DNA of 58,196 nt from a virus. The position numbers and the translations under genes are program-made. The stretch is taken from the IMG/VR virus record IMGVR_UViG_3300035698_024774, positions 1-58,196 of that record; one strand, 5' to 3'. Under the pieces are notes generated by a model that made no database searches, had not been told where the DNA came from, and saw only the letters and a program-made list of their open reading frames with translations. Positions 42,536 through 49,007 of the stretch are shown piece by piece. Position 1 is the first letter of the stretch. Each line of letters starts with the position of its first letter.

Positions 42536-42610
42536 CAGGGTGTAGCTCAGTCAGGCCAGAGTTCTCGCTTTGGAAGCGAGATGTCGGTAGTTCAAATCTA
42601 CCCACTCCAG
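42536..42610 (+). tRNA. tRNA-Pro (TGG), weak acceptor stem
   Basis: Anticodon arm CTCGC-TTTGGAA-GCGAG gives TGG; D arm GCTC/GAGT-like; T arm GGTAG-TTCAAAT-CTACC. The acceptor CAGGGTG/CACTCCA pairs at only five of seven positions, with the two terminal pairs mismatched. It starts 3 bp after the HNH gene, which may have changed its 5' end. Confidence 0.75.
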
Positions 42611-42616
42611 TTTATT

Positions 42617-42688
42617 ATGAAACAAGAAGATGAAATAGATATATACTTACTGATTGCACTATTAGCAACAGTTGACGCATGGTTTTAA
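42617..42688 (+). CDS. Possible 23-residue hydrophobic peptide
   Basis: The ATG at 42617 opens a 23-codon frame encoding an acidic start and a hydrophobic run (YLLIALLATVDAWF). There is no good ribosome binding site, only 6 bp after the Pro tRNA. A small membrane peptide is possible but it may be chance. Confidence 0.25.
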   Translation: MKQEDEIDIYLLIALLATVDAWF

Positions 42689-42701
42689 TAAGGGAGTTAA
42701 T

Positions 42702-42842
42702 ATGATTGACGAAAGAAAGGGATTGGGAATTGGTGGTAAATGTATTTGTCCTAGTTGTGGAGCTACTGTTACCCATCAAACTAATACACCTTGTTTTAAT
42801 GTAAAATGCCCTAAGTGTGGCACTACAATGACAAGAGGATAA
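42702..42842 (+). CDS. Small double-CxxC zinc-ribbon/ferredoxin-like protein
   Basis: The 46-residue product (AGGGAG upstream) contains GGKCICPSCGATVTHQ, then PCFNVKCPKCGTTM. This Gly-rich start with CxCPxCGxxxxHxxxxPC...KCPxCGxxM is a widespread bacterial small protein pattern of unknown role that binds zinc or iron. Too short for usual gene finders. It ends 5 bp before the Gly tRNA. Confidence 0.75.
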   Translation: MIDERKGLGIGGKCICPSCGATVTHQTNTPCFNVKCPKCGTTMTRG

Positions 42843-42847
42843 TTAAT

Positions 42848-42923
42848 GCACCTATCATCTAACTGGCTAGGATTCTTGGCTTCCAACCAAGTGATCAGGG
42901 TTCGAATCCCTGTAGGTGCTCCA
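42848..42923 (+). tRNA. tRNA-Gly (TCC)
   Basis: Perfect acceptor stem GCACCTA/TAGGTGC with T73, the bacterial glycine discriminator; anticodon arm CTTGG-CTTCCAA-CCAAG giving TCC. It is the only tRNA here with encoded CCA. Confidence 0.92.
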
Positions 42924-42926
42924 ATA

Positions 42927-42998
42927 GGGGATATGATCTAATGGCTATGAGATCCGACTGTCTCTCGGAACGTGGGGGTTCGATTCCCCCTATCCCCG
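42927..42998 (+). tRNA. tRNA-Asp (GTC)
   Basis: Perfect acceptor GGGGATA/TATCCCC, G73; anticodon arm TCCGA-CTGTCTC-TCGGA giving GTC; T stem GGGGG/CCCCC. Three bases after the Gly gene. Confidence 0.92.
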
Positions 42999-43007
42999 GT
43001 ATAAATC

Positions 43008-43063
43008 AGGCAGTTCCTTTATCGTGTGACGACATGGAGCGTTTATAAGCACGTGGGCTGCCT
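43008..43063 (+). ncRNA. Second hairpin RNA element in the tRNA array
   Basis: AGGCAGTTC (43008-43016) pairs over 9 bp, with two G-U, with GGGCTGCCT (43055-43063). Inside, CGTG (43023) pairs with CACG (43050). No T arm or anticodon arm is found, so it is not a tRNA; a decayed tRNA or a distinct small RNA are both possible. It occupies a tRNA-like slot between the Asp and Ser genes. Confidence 0.5.
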
Positions 43064-43072
43064 AAAAATAAA

Positions 43073-43157
43073 GGAGGGTTGACAGAGTGGTAATGTATTT
43101 GGCTGCTACCCAAGAGTCACCCGAAAGGGTGCGTAGGTTCAATTCCTACACCCTCCG
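43073..43157 (+). tRNA. tRNA-Ser (GCT)
   Basis: Perfect acceptor GGAGGGT/ACCCTCC, G73; anticodon arm TTTGG-CTGCTAC-CCAAG giving GCT; a normal long variable arm with stem CACCC-GAAA-GGGTG. T arm GTAGG-TTCAATT-CCTAC. Confidence 0.93.
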
Positions 43158-43163
43158 CTTAAT

Positions 43164-43248
43164 GGATGGGCAAGTAGATCGGTGACTACAGCTGTCTTGA
43201 AAACAGTCGAGGAGAAATCCCTTGAAGGTTCGACTCCTTCTCCATCCG
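43164..43248 (+). tRNA. tRNA-Ser (TGA)
   Basis: Acceptor GGATGGG/TCCATCC, G73; anticodon arm GCTGT-CTTGAAA-ACAGT giving TGA; a long variable arm (GAGGAGAAATCCCTT), and T arm GAAGG-TTCGACT-CCTTC. Last gene of the compact array. Confidence 0.93.
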
Positions 43249-43267
43249 CTTTATAAAGGAAACGATT

Positions 43268-43876
43268 ATGAATTATTTGCAACTACAAATGATAGCCGAA
43301 TCATACAACATTAATTTTCCTAACTATCCCCCTCTCGTTATGTGGGAAAGTCCTAAAAAAGTTGGTGGCAAAAAAAGATGTTGGGTTTATGGGTATTGGG
43401 AAATTGGTAATGATTATAAGGGTAGTGGTTATCATGGATCTTATCCTCCAAGTTTCTTAAAAAGAATTTACTCAATGTTTCCAAAAGAAGAATATCCAGA
43501 AGTATTACAGCTATTTAGTGGTAGTCTCAAAAAAGGAGAAAGAGGTATACGTTTTGATATTAATCCAAAACTAAAACCAGATGTAGTTGGTGATGCAGAA
43601 GAATTATCTAAACATTTTAAAAAGAAGTTTGATCTTATTATAGCTGACCCCCCATACACCGAGGAAGATGCACTTAAATACGGTAACCCAATGGTAAGTA
43701 GAAATAAGGTTGTTAAGGAATGCGTTAAGGCTCTAAAAAAAGGTGGCGTATTAGTTTGGTTAGATATGGTAAAACCAATGTATCGTAAGGATGAATTAAA
43801 TCATGTGGGCTCAATTGGACTAGCTAGATCAACTAATCACAGAGTAAGATCGGTATTTATTTATGAAAAGATCTAA
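43268..43876 (+). CDS. DPPY-type methyltransferase-like protein
   Basis: The 202-residue product has LQLFSGSLKKGERGIRFDINP (a SAM-binding-like loop and strand), FDLIIADPPYTEEDALKY (catalytic DPPY motif of N6-adenine or N4-cytosine methylases) and ALKKGGVLVWLDMV. It would methylate an exocyclic amine in DNA or RNA. It is short and lacks an evident target-recognition domain, so substrate specificity is unclear. It overlaps the sigma-like gene by 14 bp. Confidence 0.7.
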   Translation: MNYLQLQMIAESYNINFPNYPPLVMWESPKKVGGKKRCWVYGYWEIGNDYKGSGYHGSYPPSFLKRIYSMFPKEEYPEVLQLFSGSLKKGERGIRFDINPKLKPDVVGDAEELSKHFKKKFDLIIADPPYTEEDALKYGNPMVSRNKVVKECVKALKKGGVLVWLDMVKPMYRKDELNHVGSIGLARSTNHRVRSVFIYEKI

Positions 43877-44342
43877 AAAACAAATGTTATCTGATATGAG
43901 TTATATTAAAAATGTATTATCTCAATATAGATACTCCGTTGACGATTTCGAAGACCTATTGGGAGAGTGCTACCAAGCATATTTTTTGTTATTAGATGGC
44001 GTTGATAGTAGGGAAGATATACACCCTTATATATATAAGAAAGTAAACTGGAAGGCTCTTGATTACATAAGATCGTGTAAATCTAGGGGGTATGGTAAAT
44101 TTGAAGAGCTCTCTGGTTTTTATAAAGACAATAATGTATTACAAGATACAAGGGTTGTGATAAAGGTATTGTTAGAAAAGTTATTACCTGAAGAGCAAGA
44201 AATTGTGAGATTGAAATATTGGGAAAAAATGAACGAGGATGATATAGCTAATATACTACAAATACCCCAATCAACAATAGCATATATGAGAAGAAAAGCC
44301 TTAGATAAAATAAAAAAAGAATTAAAAATATTGGAGCTATAA
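43863..44342 (+). CDS. Phage sigma-70-like factor (second of two)
   Basis: The 159-residue product has a region-2-like helical segment (LLGECYQAYFLL ... YIYKKVNWKALDYIRSCKS) and a clear region-4-like HTH: LLPEEQEIVRLKYWEKMNEDDIANILQI followed by STIAYMRRKALDKIKKEL. This is the layout of ECF-type sigma factors. It is the first regulatory gene after the tRNA array and may read the shared promoter-like motif. Confidence 0.72.
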   Translation: MKRSKKQMLSDMSYIKNVLSQYRYSVDDFEDLLGECYQAYFLLLDGVDSREDIHPYIYKKVNWKALDYIRSCKSRGYGKFEELSGFYKDNNVLQDTRVVIKVLLEKLLPEEQEIVRLKYWEKMNEDDIANILQIPQSTIAYMRRKALDKIKKELKILEL

Positions 44343-44566
44343 TGTTAGAATTTTTTAAATTAAATTTATTAAGGGTTAAAGAACCAGCTCTAGAAAAATG
44401 GGTTTCTCTCTTAGTTAAGATCTCACTTATTTTATTTATTCATTTGGTGCTCTCTATTGTGATCGGAATTATAGTGGGTTATTGGATGATCACTTGGGTT
44501 ATTATCCCTATATTCATAGGCTCATTGATTTTATGCCGTGTATTTTATGCGTGGTATAATGGATGA
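44342..44566 (+). CDS. Small membrane protein (two helices)
   Basis: The 74-residue product has two long hydrophobic segments (about 22-45 and 48-68) and few charges after residue 20. It overlaps the sigma-like gene by 1 bp and the next membrane protein by 4 bp. It may pair with the latter. Function unknown. Confidence 0.65.
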   Translation: MLEFFKLNLLRVKEPALEKWVSLLVKISLILFIHLVLSIVIGIIVGYWMITWVIIPIFIGSLILCRVFYAWYNG

Positions 44567-44937
44567 TTAAGTTTTTATTAAAAATTGGATACTTAAGATC
44601 CACTAGTAAAAAGTCTCCAGAATTATTTAGTTTCTGGCAGATACACCATTACGGGTTGGGGTGGATAGCGTCCACTATTTGCTTTTTCTTATTATTCCAG
44701 CTAACCGTAACTACCCCAATGATTTTGGTGGTATTATTATTAATTGCCACTACCATAGGTATGTGGGTTGTAATAGATGATGTTGTGCAACATTTTGCAC
44801 AGTATTTTGAATTGAGGGATAATAATTGGGAATATTTTACAATAGTATCATTCTGGCACTGGTTCTCCGGATGTTTGGGATTGTATAAATTATTTTTAAA
44901 AAAAAACTTGACAAATAGGAATTATGTATTATATTAA
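44563..44937 (+). CDS. Small membrane protein with His-rich segments
   Basis: The 124-residue product has about three hydrophobic segments (30-50, 54-72 and a weaker one near 90-110) and conserved-looking polar motifs QIHHYGLGW, DDVVQHFAQYF and SFWHWFSG. Paired His and Asp in membrane helices could bind metal. Its 3' end overlaps a promoter sequence for the next transcript. No family recognised. Confidence 0.65.
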   Translation: MIKFLLKIGYLRSTSKKSPELFSFWQIHHYGLGWIASTICFFLLFQLTVTTPMILVVLLLIATTIGMWVVIDDVVQHFAQYFELRDNNWEYFTIVSFWHWFSGCLGLYKLFLKKNLTNRNYVLY

Positions 44938-44940
44938 GGT
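44908..44940 (+). promoter_or_regulatory. Sigma-70-type promoter also matching the shared motif
   Basis: TTGACA at 44908 and TATATT at 44930 are spaced 16 bp, a good sigma-70 promoter. The -10 region, TATGTATTATATTAAGG, also matches the recurrent phage motif. It is preceded by T5-A9 tracts and lies inside the 3' end of the membrane protein gene, 21 bp before the next ATG. Confidence 0.6.
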
Positions 44941-44960
44941 AAACAAAGAAGGAGAGCAAA

Positions 44961-45425
44961 ATGAATTGGGAACAAGAATCAAAAGAAAAAGGATTCAAAA
45001 TAAGGCACTTCCTTTACGATGGGAAATTTTTGGCTACGCTAATTTACAAAGATGTTGAAAATGGTGCGGATTTAACACCGTTTGGATGGGCTCAAGTTTC
45101 AGGGAGAGATCAGGCTGATCGGAATAAGGGTAGAAGGATTGCTTACGCTCGATATCAAAAGGCTCTTAATGGAGAGCAAAAATCATACGGCGAAAAAACT
45201 TTTACGGATGATCAACTGGAGATTACCTCACATAAATTTCAATCACCATTCGCTCGCTTTATGAACGTAGAAGGTGAGGATGATCTTTGCACCTATGTTT
45301 ATAGTGATACTTTCCATAAAATAGCAATTGAAGAGTTTGTAAGAAGATTCAATGAGAAAAAATATGGCAAATATGGTCAGTATAAAAAATCAGATATAAT
45401 AGAAAACAATGATATGGCAGGGTAA
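44961..45425 (+). CDS. Hypothetical protein
   Basis: The 154-residue product is charged and soluble, with motifs FGWAQVSGRDQADRNKGRRIAYARYQKAL and KFQSPFARFMN. No known domain. It has a strong GGAGAG ribosome binding site and follows the sigma-70-type promoter, so it is probably the first gene of a transcript. Confidence 0.65.
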   Translation: MNWEQESKEKGFKIRHFLYDGKFLATLIYKDVENGADLTPFGWAQVSGRDQADRNKGRRIAYARYQKALNGEQKSYGEKTFTDDQLEITSHKFQSPFARFMNVEGEDDLCTYVYSDTFHKIAIEEFVRRFNEKKYGKYGQYKKSDIIENNDMAG

Positions 45426-45428
45426 AAA

Positions 45429-45632
45429 ATGAGTGAAAATAAACCAGATAAAAAAGAAAAAAAAACTAACCCTGATAACAGTATAGCAGAGGCAATTATA
45501 TATTTTTCTGATATTATTTTATTCTCTACTATGAAAGATTATGTGGTTAACCATAATGTAGATCACGAGGCTATGAAAGAGGTTATGCAACTGACTGCTA
45601 ATGTAAGGCACGCCATAAGGAATAAGCAATGA
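45429..45632 (+). CDS. Small hypothetical protein
   Basis: The 67-residue product has a Lys/Asp-rich N-terminal tail and a helical C-terminus (IAEAIIYFSDIILFSTMKDY). Not clearly a membrane protein. It overlaps the following gene by 4 bp (ATGA). Confidence 0.6.
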   Translation: MSENKPDKKEKKTNPDNSIAEAIIYFSDIILFSTMKDYVVNHNVDHEAMKEVMQLTANVRHAIRNKQ

Positions 45633-46096
45633 TAAATTTAATCAAGGTTGGTGCGCAAGTAATTATTAATGATGCCACTGGTAATAATTGGGCTGAGAAA
45701 AGAGAATTTATTACTGAGGTAAATAAGTCAACCTTTCAAACAGAAGGTGGCTATATATTTGATAAGCAAACTAAACTATGTATTAATAAAACTAAAAATT
45801 ATATGTTACCATATGTAAAGGCGGTTATACCTATGAAGAAAAGATATTATATTAAGGTCATTGATCGAACAACTGAGAAAGAAATTTTTGTTGATGTTGT
45901 GGATAATTTTTTACTTTCAACCATCTCATTAGTGAAAGACGAGACATATTTTTCAACCCTACATGCTGAAGCATCATCCGATCAAAATGGCTATCTTTTA
46001 TTAAATAATATTATTGATGATAGTGAATGGGGTGGTGCGGTTGAAGATATTGTTAAGGGAGATGTCCATGTTGATGTAGAAACAATAGAGTTATAA
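45629..46096 (+). CDS. Hypothetical protein
   Basis: The 155-residue product has a beta-rich N-terminal half (VGAQVIINDATGNNWAEKREFITEV) resembling an SH3-like barrel and an acidic C-terminus. It lies directly before the AAA+ activator gene and may be co-translated with it. No function recognised. Confidence 0.6.
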   Translation: MINLIKVGAQVIINDATGNNWAEKREFITEVNKSTFQTEGGYIFDKQTKLCINKTKNYMLPYVKAVIPMKKRYYIKVIDRTTEKEIFVDVVDNFLLSTISLVKDETYFSTLHAEASSDQNGYLLLNNIIDDSEWGGAVEDIVKGDVHVDVETIEL

Positions 46097-46100
46097 TATT

Positions 46101-47033
46101 ATGTTAAATATGGATACTATATATAGAGCGTTTCCCTATCTTGTTAATACAATAGATATTGAAAATATTGTCGCTACAAATGAGATAGCAATCATACAAG
46201 GTAACTCAGGGTGTGGCAAAATCTATTTAGCTCAACTCATTCATGATAGTGGAAATAGGTCAAAGAAAGTTTGCCGAAATATTTCCCTATCATCATTACC
46301 AAGTGGCTTGTTTGAGAGTGAATTATTTGGACATAATAAGGGAACGTTTACTGGTGCTAGTTTTCAGAAGGTTGGACTAATAGAATCATGCGATGGTGGT
46401 ACTTTGATTTTAGAGGATATTACAGATATATCATTAGATAATCAGGCTAAATTTTTACAGTTCTTAGATACATCTTCCGTTAGAAAATTAGGAGATAATG
46501 TTTTTAGGAAAATTAATGTTAGGATAATATGTACTACTAATGCTGATCTTTTAAAGTGTGTAAAAAATGGAACACTAAGGAGTGACCTATATTTTAGATT
46601 AACATCAGGTTTTACATATTGTTTACCAGATCTAATAAATATAAATAAAACACATATAAAAAATATTTTAAATGGGTTTATTCATGCAAAGAGATATACA
46701 TACTATGATTATATCGACATATCTATTAAGCATGAGTTTTCAAAAGATTTTTTTAACCATATAAATTTTTATTTAGGTGGCAACTATAGAGGGTTGAATA
46801 AACTATCTAATCTATTGGCGTTTTCAAAGAAAAAAATATTTTCAAAAGATATTCTTCCTAGTGAGGCTACATCACATAAAAATTACGGTGGTAAATTATC
46901 GGATCTGAAAAAAGATTTTTTGAAAGAGGTTACAAATAAAGCATTAAAAGACTGTAATGGTAATAAATCAATGACAGCTAGAACATTGTGCGTTACAAGA
47001 AACTCTCTTGATAAATATTTAAAAGGAATATAG
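46101..47033 (+). CDS. Sigma-54-activator-like AAA+ protein (bacterial enhancer-binding protein homologue)
   Basis: The 310-residue product has, in order, a Walker A GNSGCGK-I (34-41), the segment ESELFGHNKGTFTGA (73-86; the GAFTGA loop that contacts sigma-54, here GTFTGA), Walker B GGTLILEDI (99-107; usual order D-E is E-D), sensor I RIICTTNAD, arginine fingers in LRSDLYFRL (Arg160, Arg166), sensor II GNYRGLNKL, and a Fis-type HTH at about 281-308. There is no receiver or GAF domain. Host activators remodel sigma-54 polymerase; the altered Walker B leaves ATPase activity uncertain. Confidence 0.85.
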   Translation: MLNMDTIYRAFPYLVNTIDIENIVATNEIAIIQGNSGCGKIYLAQLIHDSGNRSKKVCRNISLSSLPSGLFESELFGHNKGTFTGASFQKVGLIESCDGGTLILEDITDISLDNQAKFLQFLDTSSVRKLGDNVFRKINVRIICTTNADLLKCVKNGTLRSDLYFRLTSGFTYCLPDLININKTHIKNILNGFIHAKRYTYYDYIDISIKHEFSKDFFNHINFYLGGNYRGLNKLSNLLAFSKKKIFSKDILPSEATSHKNYGGKLSDLKKDFLKEVTNKALKDCNGNKSMTARTLCVTRNSLDKYLKGI

Positions 47034-47034
47034 T

Positions 47035-47364
47035 ATGACTATAGATGATCTTCAATATGAACAGTGGGTATGGACAGGGAAAAATTTCCCCGGTCAACTT
47101 CCACATCAACCACTATTAGGAGTTGTCGAAGAGGTTGGTGAGTTGTGCCATGCTATACTTAAGAGCGAACAAAATATAAGGGGAAGTAAGCAGCAACATA
47201 GGGATGAGGCAGAAGATGCTATTGGCGATATTATGATCTATCTTGCGGGTGTATGTAGTCATAATAGTTTTATTATGCAAGATTGTATCGATAAGGCGTG
47301 GGCTGTGGTAAAACAAAGAGATTGGGAAAAAAATAAGGATACAGGTAAAAATGAAAAATGTTAA
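47035..47364 (+). CDS. mazG: MazG-like nucleotide pyrophosphohydrolase
   Basis: The 109-residue product has GVVEEVGELCHAILK (E-E-x-x-E) and DEAEDAIGDIMIYLAGV (E-x2-D), the metal-binding motifs of the all-alpha NTP-pyrophosphatase family. It would hydrolyse (d)NTPs or alarmones such as ppGpp. Overlaps rtcB by 14 bp. Confidence 0.8.
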   Translation: MTIDDLQYEQWVWTGKNFPGQLPHQPLLGVVEEVGELCHAILKSEQNIRGSKQQHRDEAEDAIGDIMIYLAGVCSHNSFIMQDCIDKAWAVVKQRDWEKNKDTGKNEKC

Positions 47365-48529
47365 GCTATGGATCGATGAAGATAAAATAGAACAGTCAGC
47401 ATTAGTTAGAATAAAAGATACCGCAAGCCACCCTAGATTATTTAAGCATGTTGCTATTATGCCTGACGTACACTATGGTATTGGGTGCAATATTGGTTCT
47501 GTTATTCCAGTAAGGGATGCTTTTATTCCCTCTGCCGTTGGGTTAGATATCGGGTGCGGTATGTGTGCCGTTAAGACTAGTTTGAAAAAAAGTAAACTAG
47601 GAGAGGTAGACTTTATTGACCTGCACCATAACATTAAAAGAAGTATTCCAGTTGGTAGATATCACAGAGGTGAAAATCAAACCGCAGCGCTTAAATTAGA
47701 TGCTTCTATGGATACTTTACTTGAGGGGTATCAGAAACTATACCCTAATAAATCAATTAAGGCTCAATTAGGAACATTAGGCGGTGGGAATCACTTTATT
47801 GAGTTGCAAGTAGACGAAGACGATAATATTTGGATAATGATCCATAGTGGCAGTCGTAATATAGGTAAATTAATCGCTGAGAAATATATGGCGATAGCAA
47901 AGAAAGAATGTAAGGATGATGTTCCACCAGATATGGAGTATTTAGAATTAGATACTAGATGGGGTAGATCCTACTATTCAGAGATGTCATTTGCTTTAAT
48001 TTTTGCAAAGACAAGTAGAGATATTATGATGAAAGATATTAAAGATCAGTTGATTAGAAAATTCCCTGATATAACATTTGATGAGGTAATTAATATTCAT
48101 CATAATTACGCTGCAGAAGAGAACCACTTTGGTGAAGATGTAATTATTCACCGTAAGGGTGCAACCAGTGCAAGAAAAGGCGAGATAGGTATTATACCCG
48201 GTTCTATGGGTGCACCTTCTTATATAGTAGTTGGTAAAGGTAATCCTGATTCCTATACATCCTGCTCACATGGTGCAGGTAGGGCGATGTCACGTAATGC
48301 AGCTAAAGGTAAAAAGAATTGGAAAACTGGTGAGATAAAAACTGTGGGTAAGCTAAGTATGGATGATTTTGAAGTAGATATGTCTGGTGTTTATAGTCAA
48401 GATGTTAATTTAGATCATTTAGATGAAGCACCACAAGCTTATAAAAATATTAATGAGGTAATGGAATATCAAAAGGATTTAGTTGAAATTAAATATAAGT
48501 TAACTCCCATATTTAATATTAAGGGGTAA
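47351..48529 (+). CDS. rtcB: RtcB-type RNA ligase
   Basis: The 392-residue product carries all RtcB motifs: MPDVHYGIGCNIGSV, VGLDIGCGMCAV (metal Cys), GTLGGGNHFIEL, IHSGSRNIG, NIHHNYAAEE, RKGATSARKGEIGIIPGSMG and SYTSCSHGAGRAMSR, whose His becomes guanylylated. RtcB joins 2',3'-cyclic-phosphate or 3'-phosphate ends to 5'-OH ends using GTP, repairing cut tRNA. It sits close to a tRNA array and a PNK-like kinase. Confidence 0.95.
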   Translation: MKNVKLWIDEDKIEQSALVRIKDTASHPRLFKHVAIMPDVHYGIGCNIGSVIPVRDAFIPSAVGLDIGCGMCAVKTSLKKSKLGEVDFIDLHHNIKRSIPVGRYHRGENQTAALKLDASMDTLLEGYQKLYPNKSIKAQLGTLGGGNHFIELQVDEDDNIWIMIHSGSRNIGKLIAEKYMAIAKKECKDDVPPDMEYLELDTRWGRSYYSEMSFALIFAKTSRDIMMKDIKDQLIRKFPDITFDEVINIHHNYAAEENHFGEDVIIHRKGATSARKGEIGIIPGSMGAPSYIVVGKGNPDSYTSCSHGAGRAMSRNAAKGKKNWKTGEIKTVGKLSMDDFEVDMSGVYSQDVNLDHLDEAPQAYKNINEVMEYQKDLVEIKYKLTPIFNIKG

Positions 48530-48531
48530 TT

Positions 48532-48897
48532 ATGAAACGTGACCTGACGATTGAAGAAGCGTTAGAAGCATATAAAGAAAAACAGAAAGTTCGATGTCCT
48601 TATTGCAATGAGGATTTAACATCAGATGATGAATTTCTTTATAACTCTGGTTTGGTCACTTATTGGGGCGAAACTGGGGGGGTTGAAATAGAATGTGATT
48701 ATTGTGAAAAAGAATTTTGGGTTACTGAGGTGATAGAAAGAACTTTTTCCGTCTCAAAGGATGACCCCGAAGGTTTTGACGATAATTATAAAAGTCCACC
48801 ACCCAATTTAAGCAGGAGGGTAACATTTAAAGTTAGAAAAAGATTACAAGGTAAGCCAAGTAAGTATGACAACATCCATGCAGGAGGAAGTGAATGA
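48532..48897 (+). CDS. Zinc-ribbon protein, paralogue 1
   Basis: The 121-residue product has CPYCNEDLTSDDE and CDYCEKEFWVTEVIERTF. The same spacing and wording (CPYC ... GLxTYxG ... CxxCxxxFxVTExxxRT) recurs in the protein at 54026, so they are paralogues. The C-terminal 40 residues are basic. Function unknown. Confidence 0.7.
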   Translation: MKRDLTIEEALEAYKEKQKVRCPYCNEDLTSDDEFLYNSGLVTYWGETGGVEIECDYCEKEFWVTEVIERTFSVSKDDPEGFDDNYKSPPPNLSRRVTFKVRKRLQGKPSKYDNIHAGGSE

Positions 48898-49007
48898 GTG
48901 AGATACAATGGATTTTGATGTGTGTCGTAGTTGGAGTGGCCTGTTTTTTGTTTGGTTACTTCAGTAAAAAGTTTGATAGATGGTTTGAGCGGAAAGGGAG
49001 GAAGTGA
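48894..49007 (+). CDS. Small single-pass membrane protein (37 aa)
   Basis: The ATG at 48894 follows GGAGGAAGTGA and overlaps the upstream stop by 4 bp. The 37-residue product has one hydrophobic stretch (ILMCVVVGVACFLFGYF) then a basic tail. It ends TGATG into the next gene. Too short for the usual cut-off but well placed. Confidence 0.65.
   Translation: MSEIQWILMCVVVGVACFLFGYFSKKFDRWFERKGRK

Noticed and set aside
43008-43063. Degenerate tRNA between Asp and Ser genes
   Set aside because: At 56 nt it lacks a T arm and an anticodon stem; the long closing stem does not fit a tRNA acceptor.
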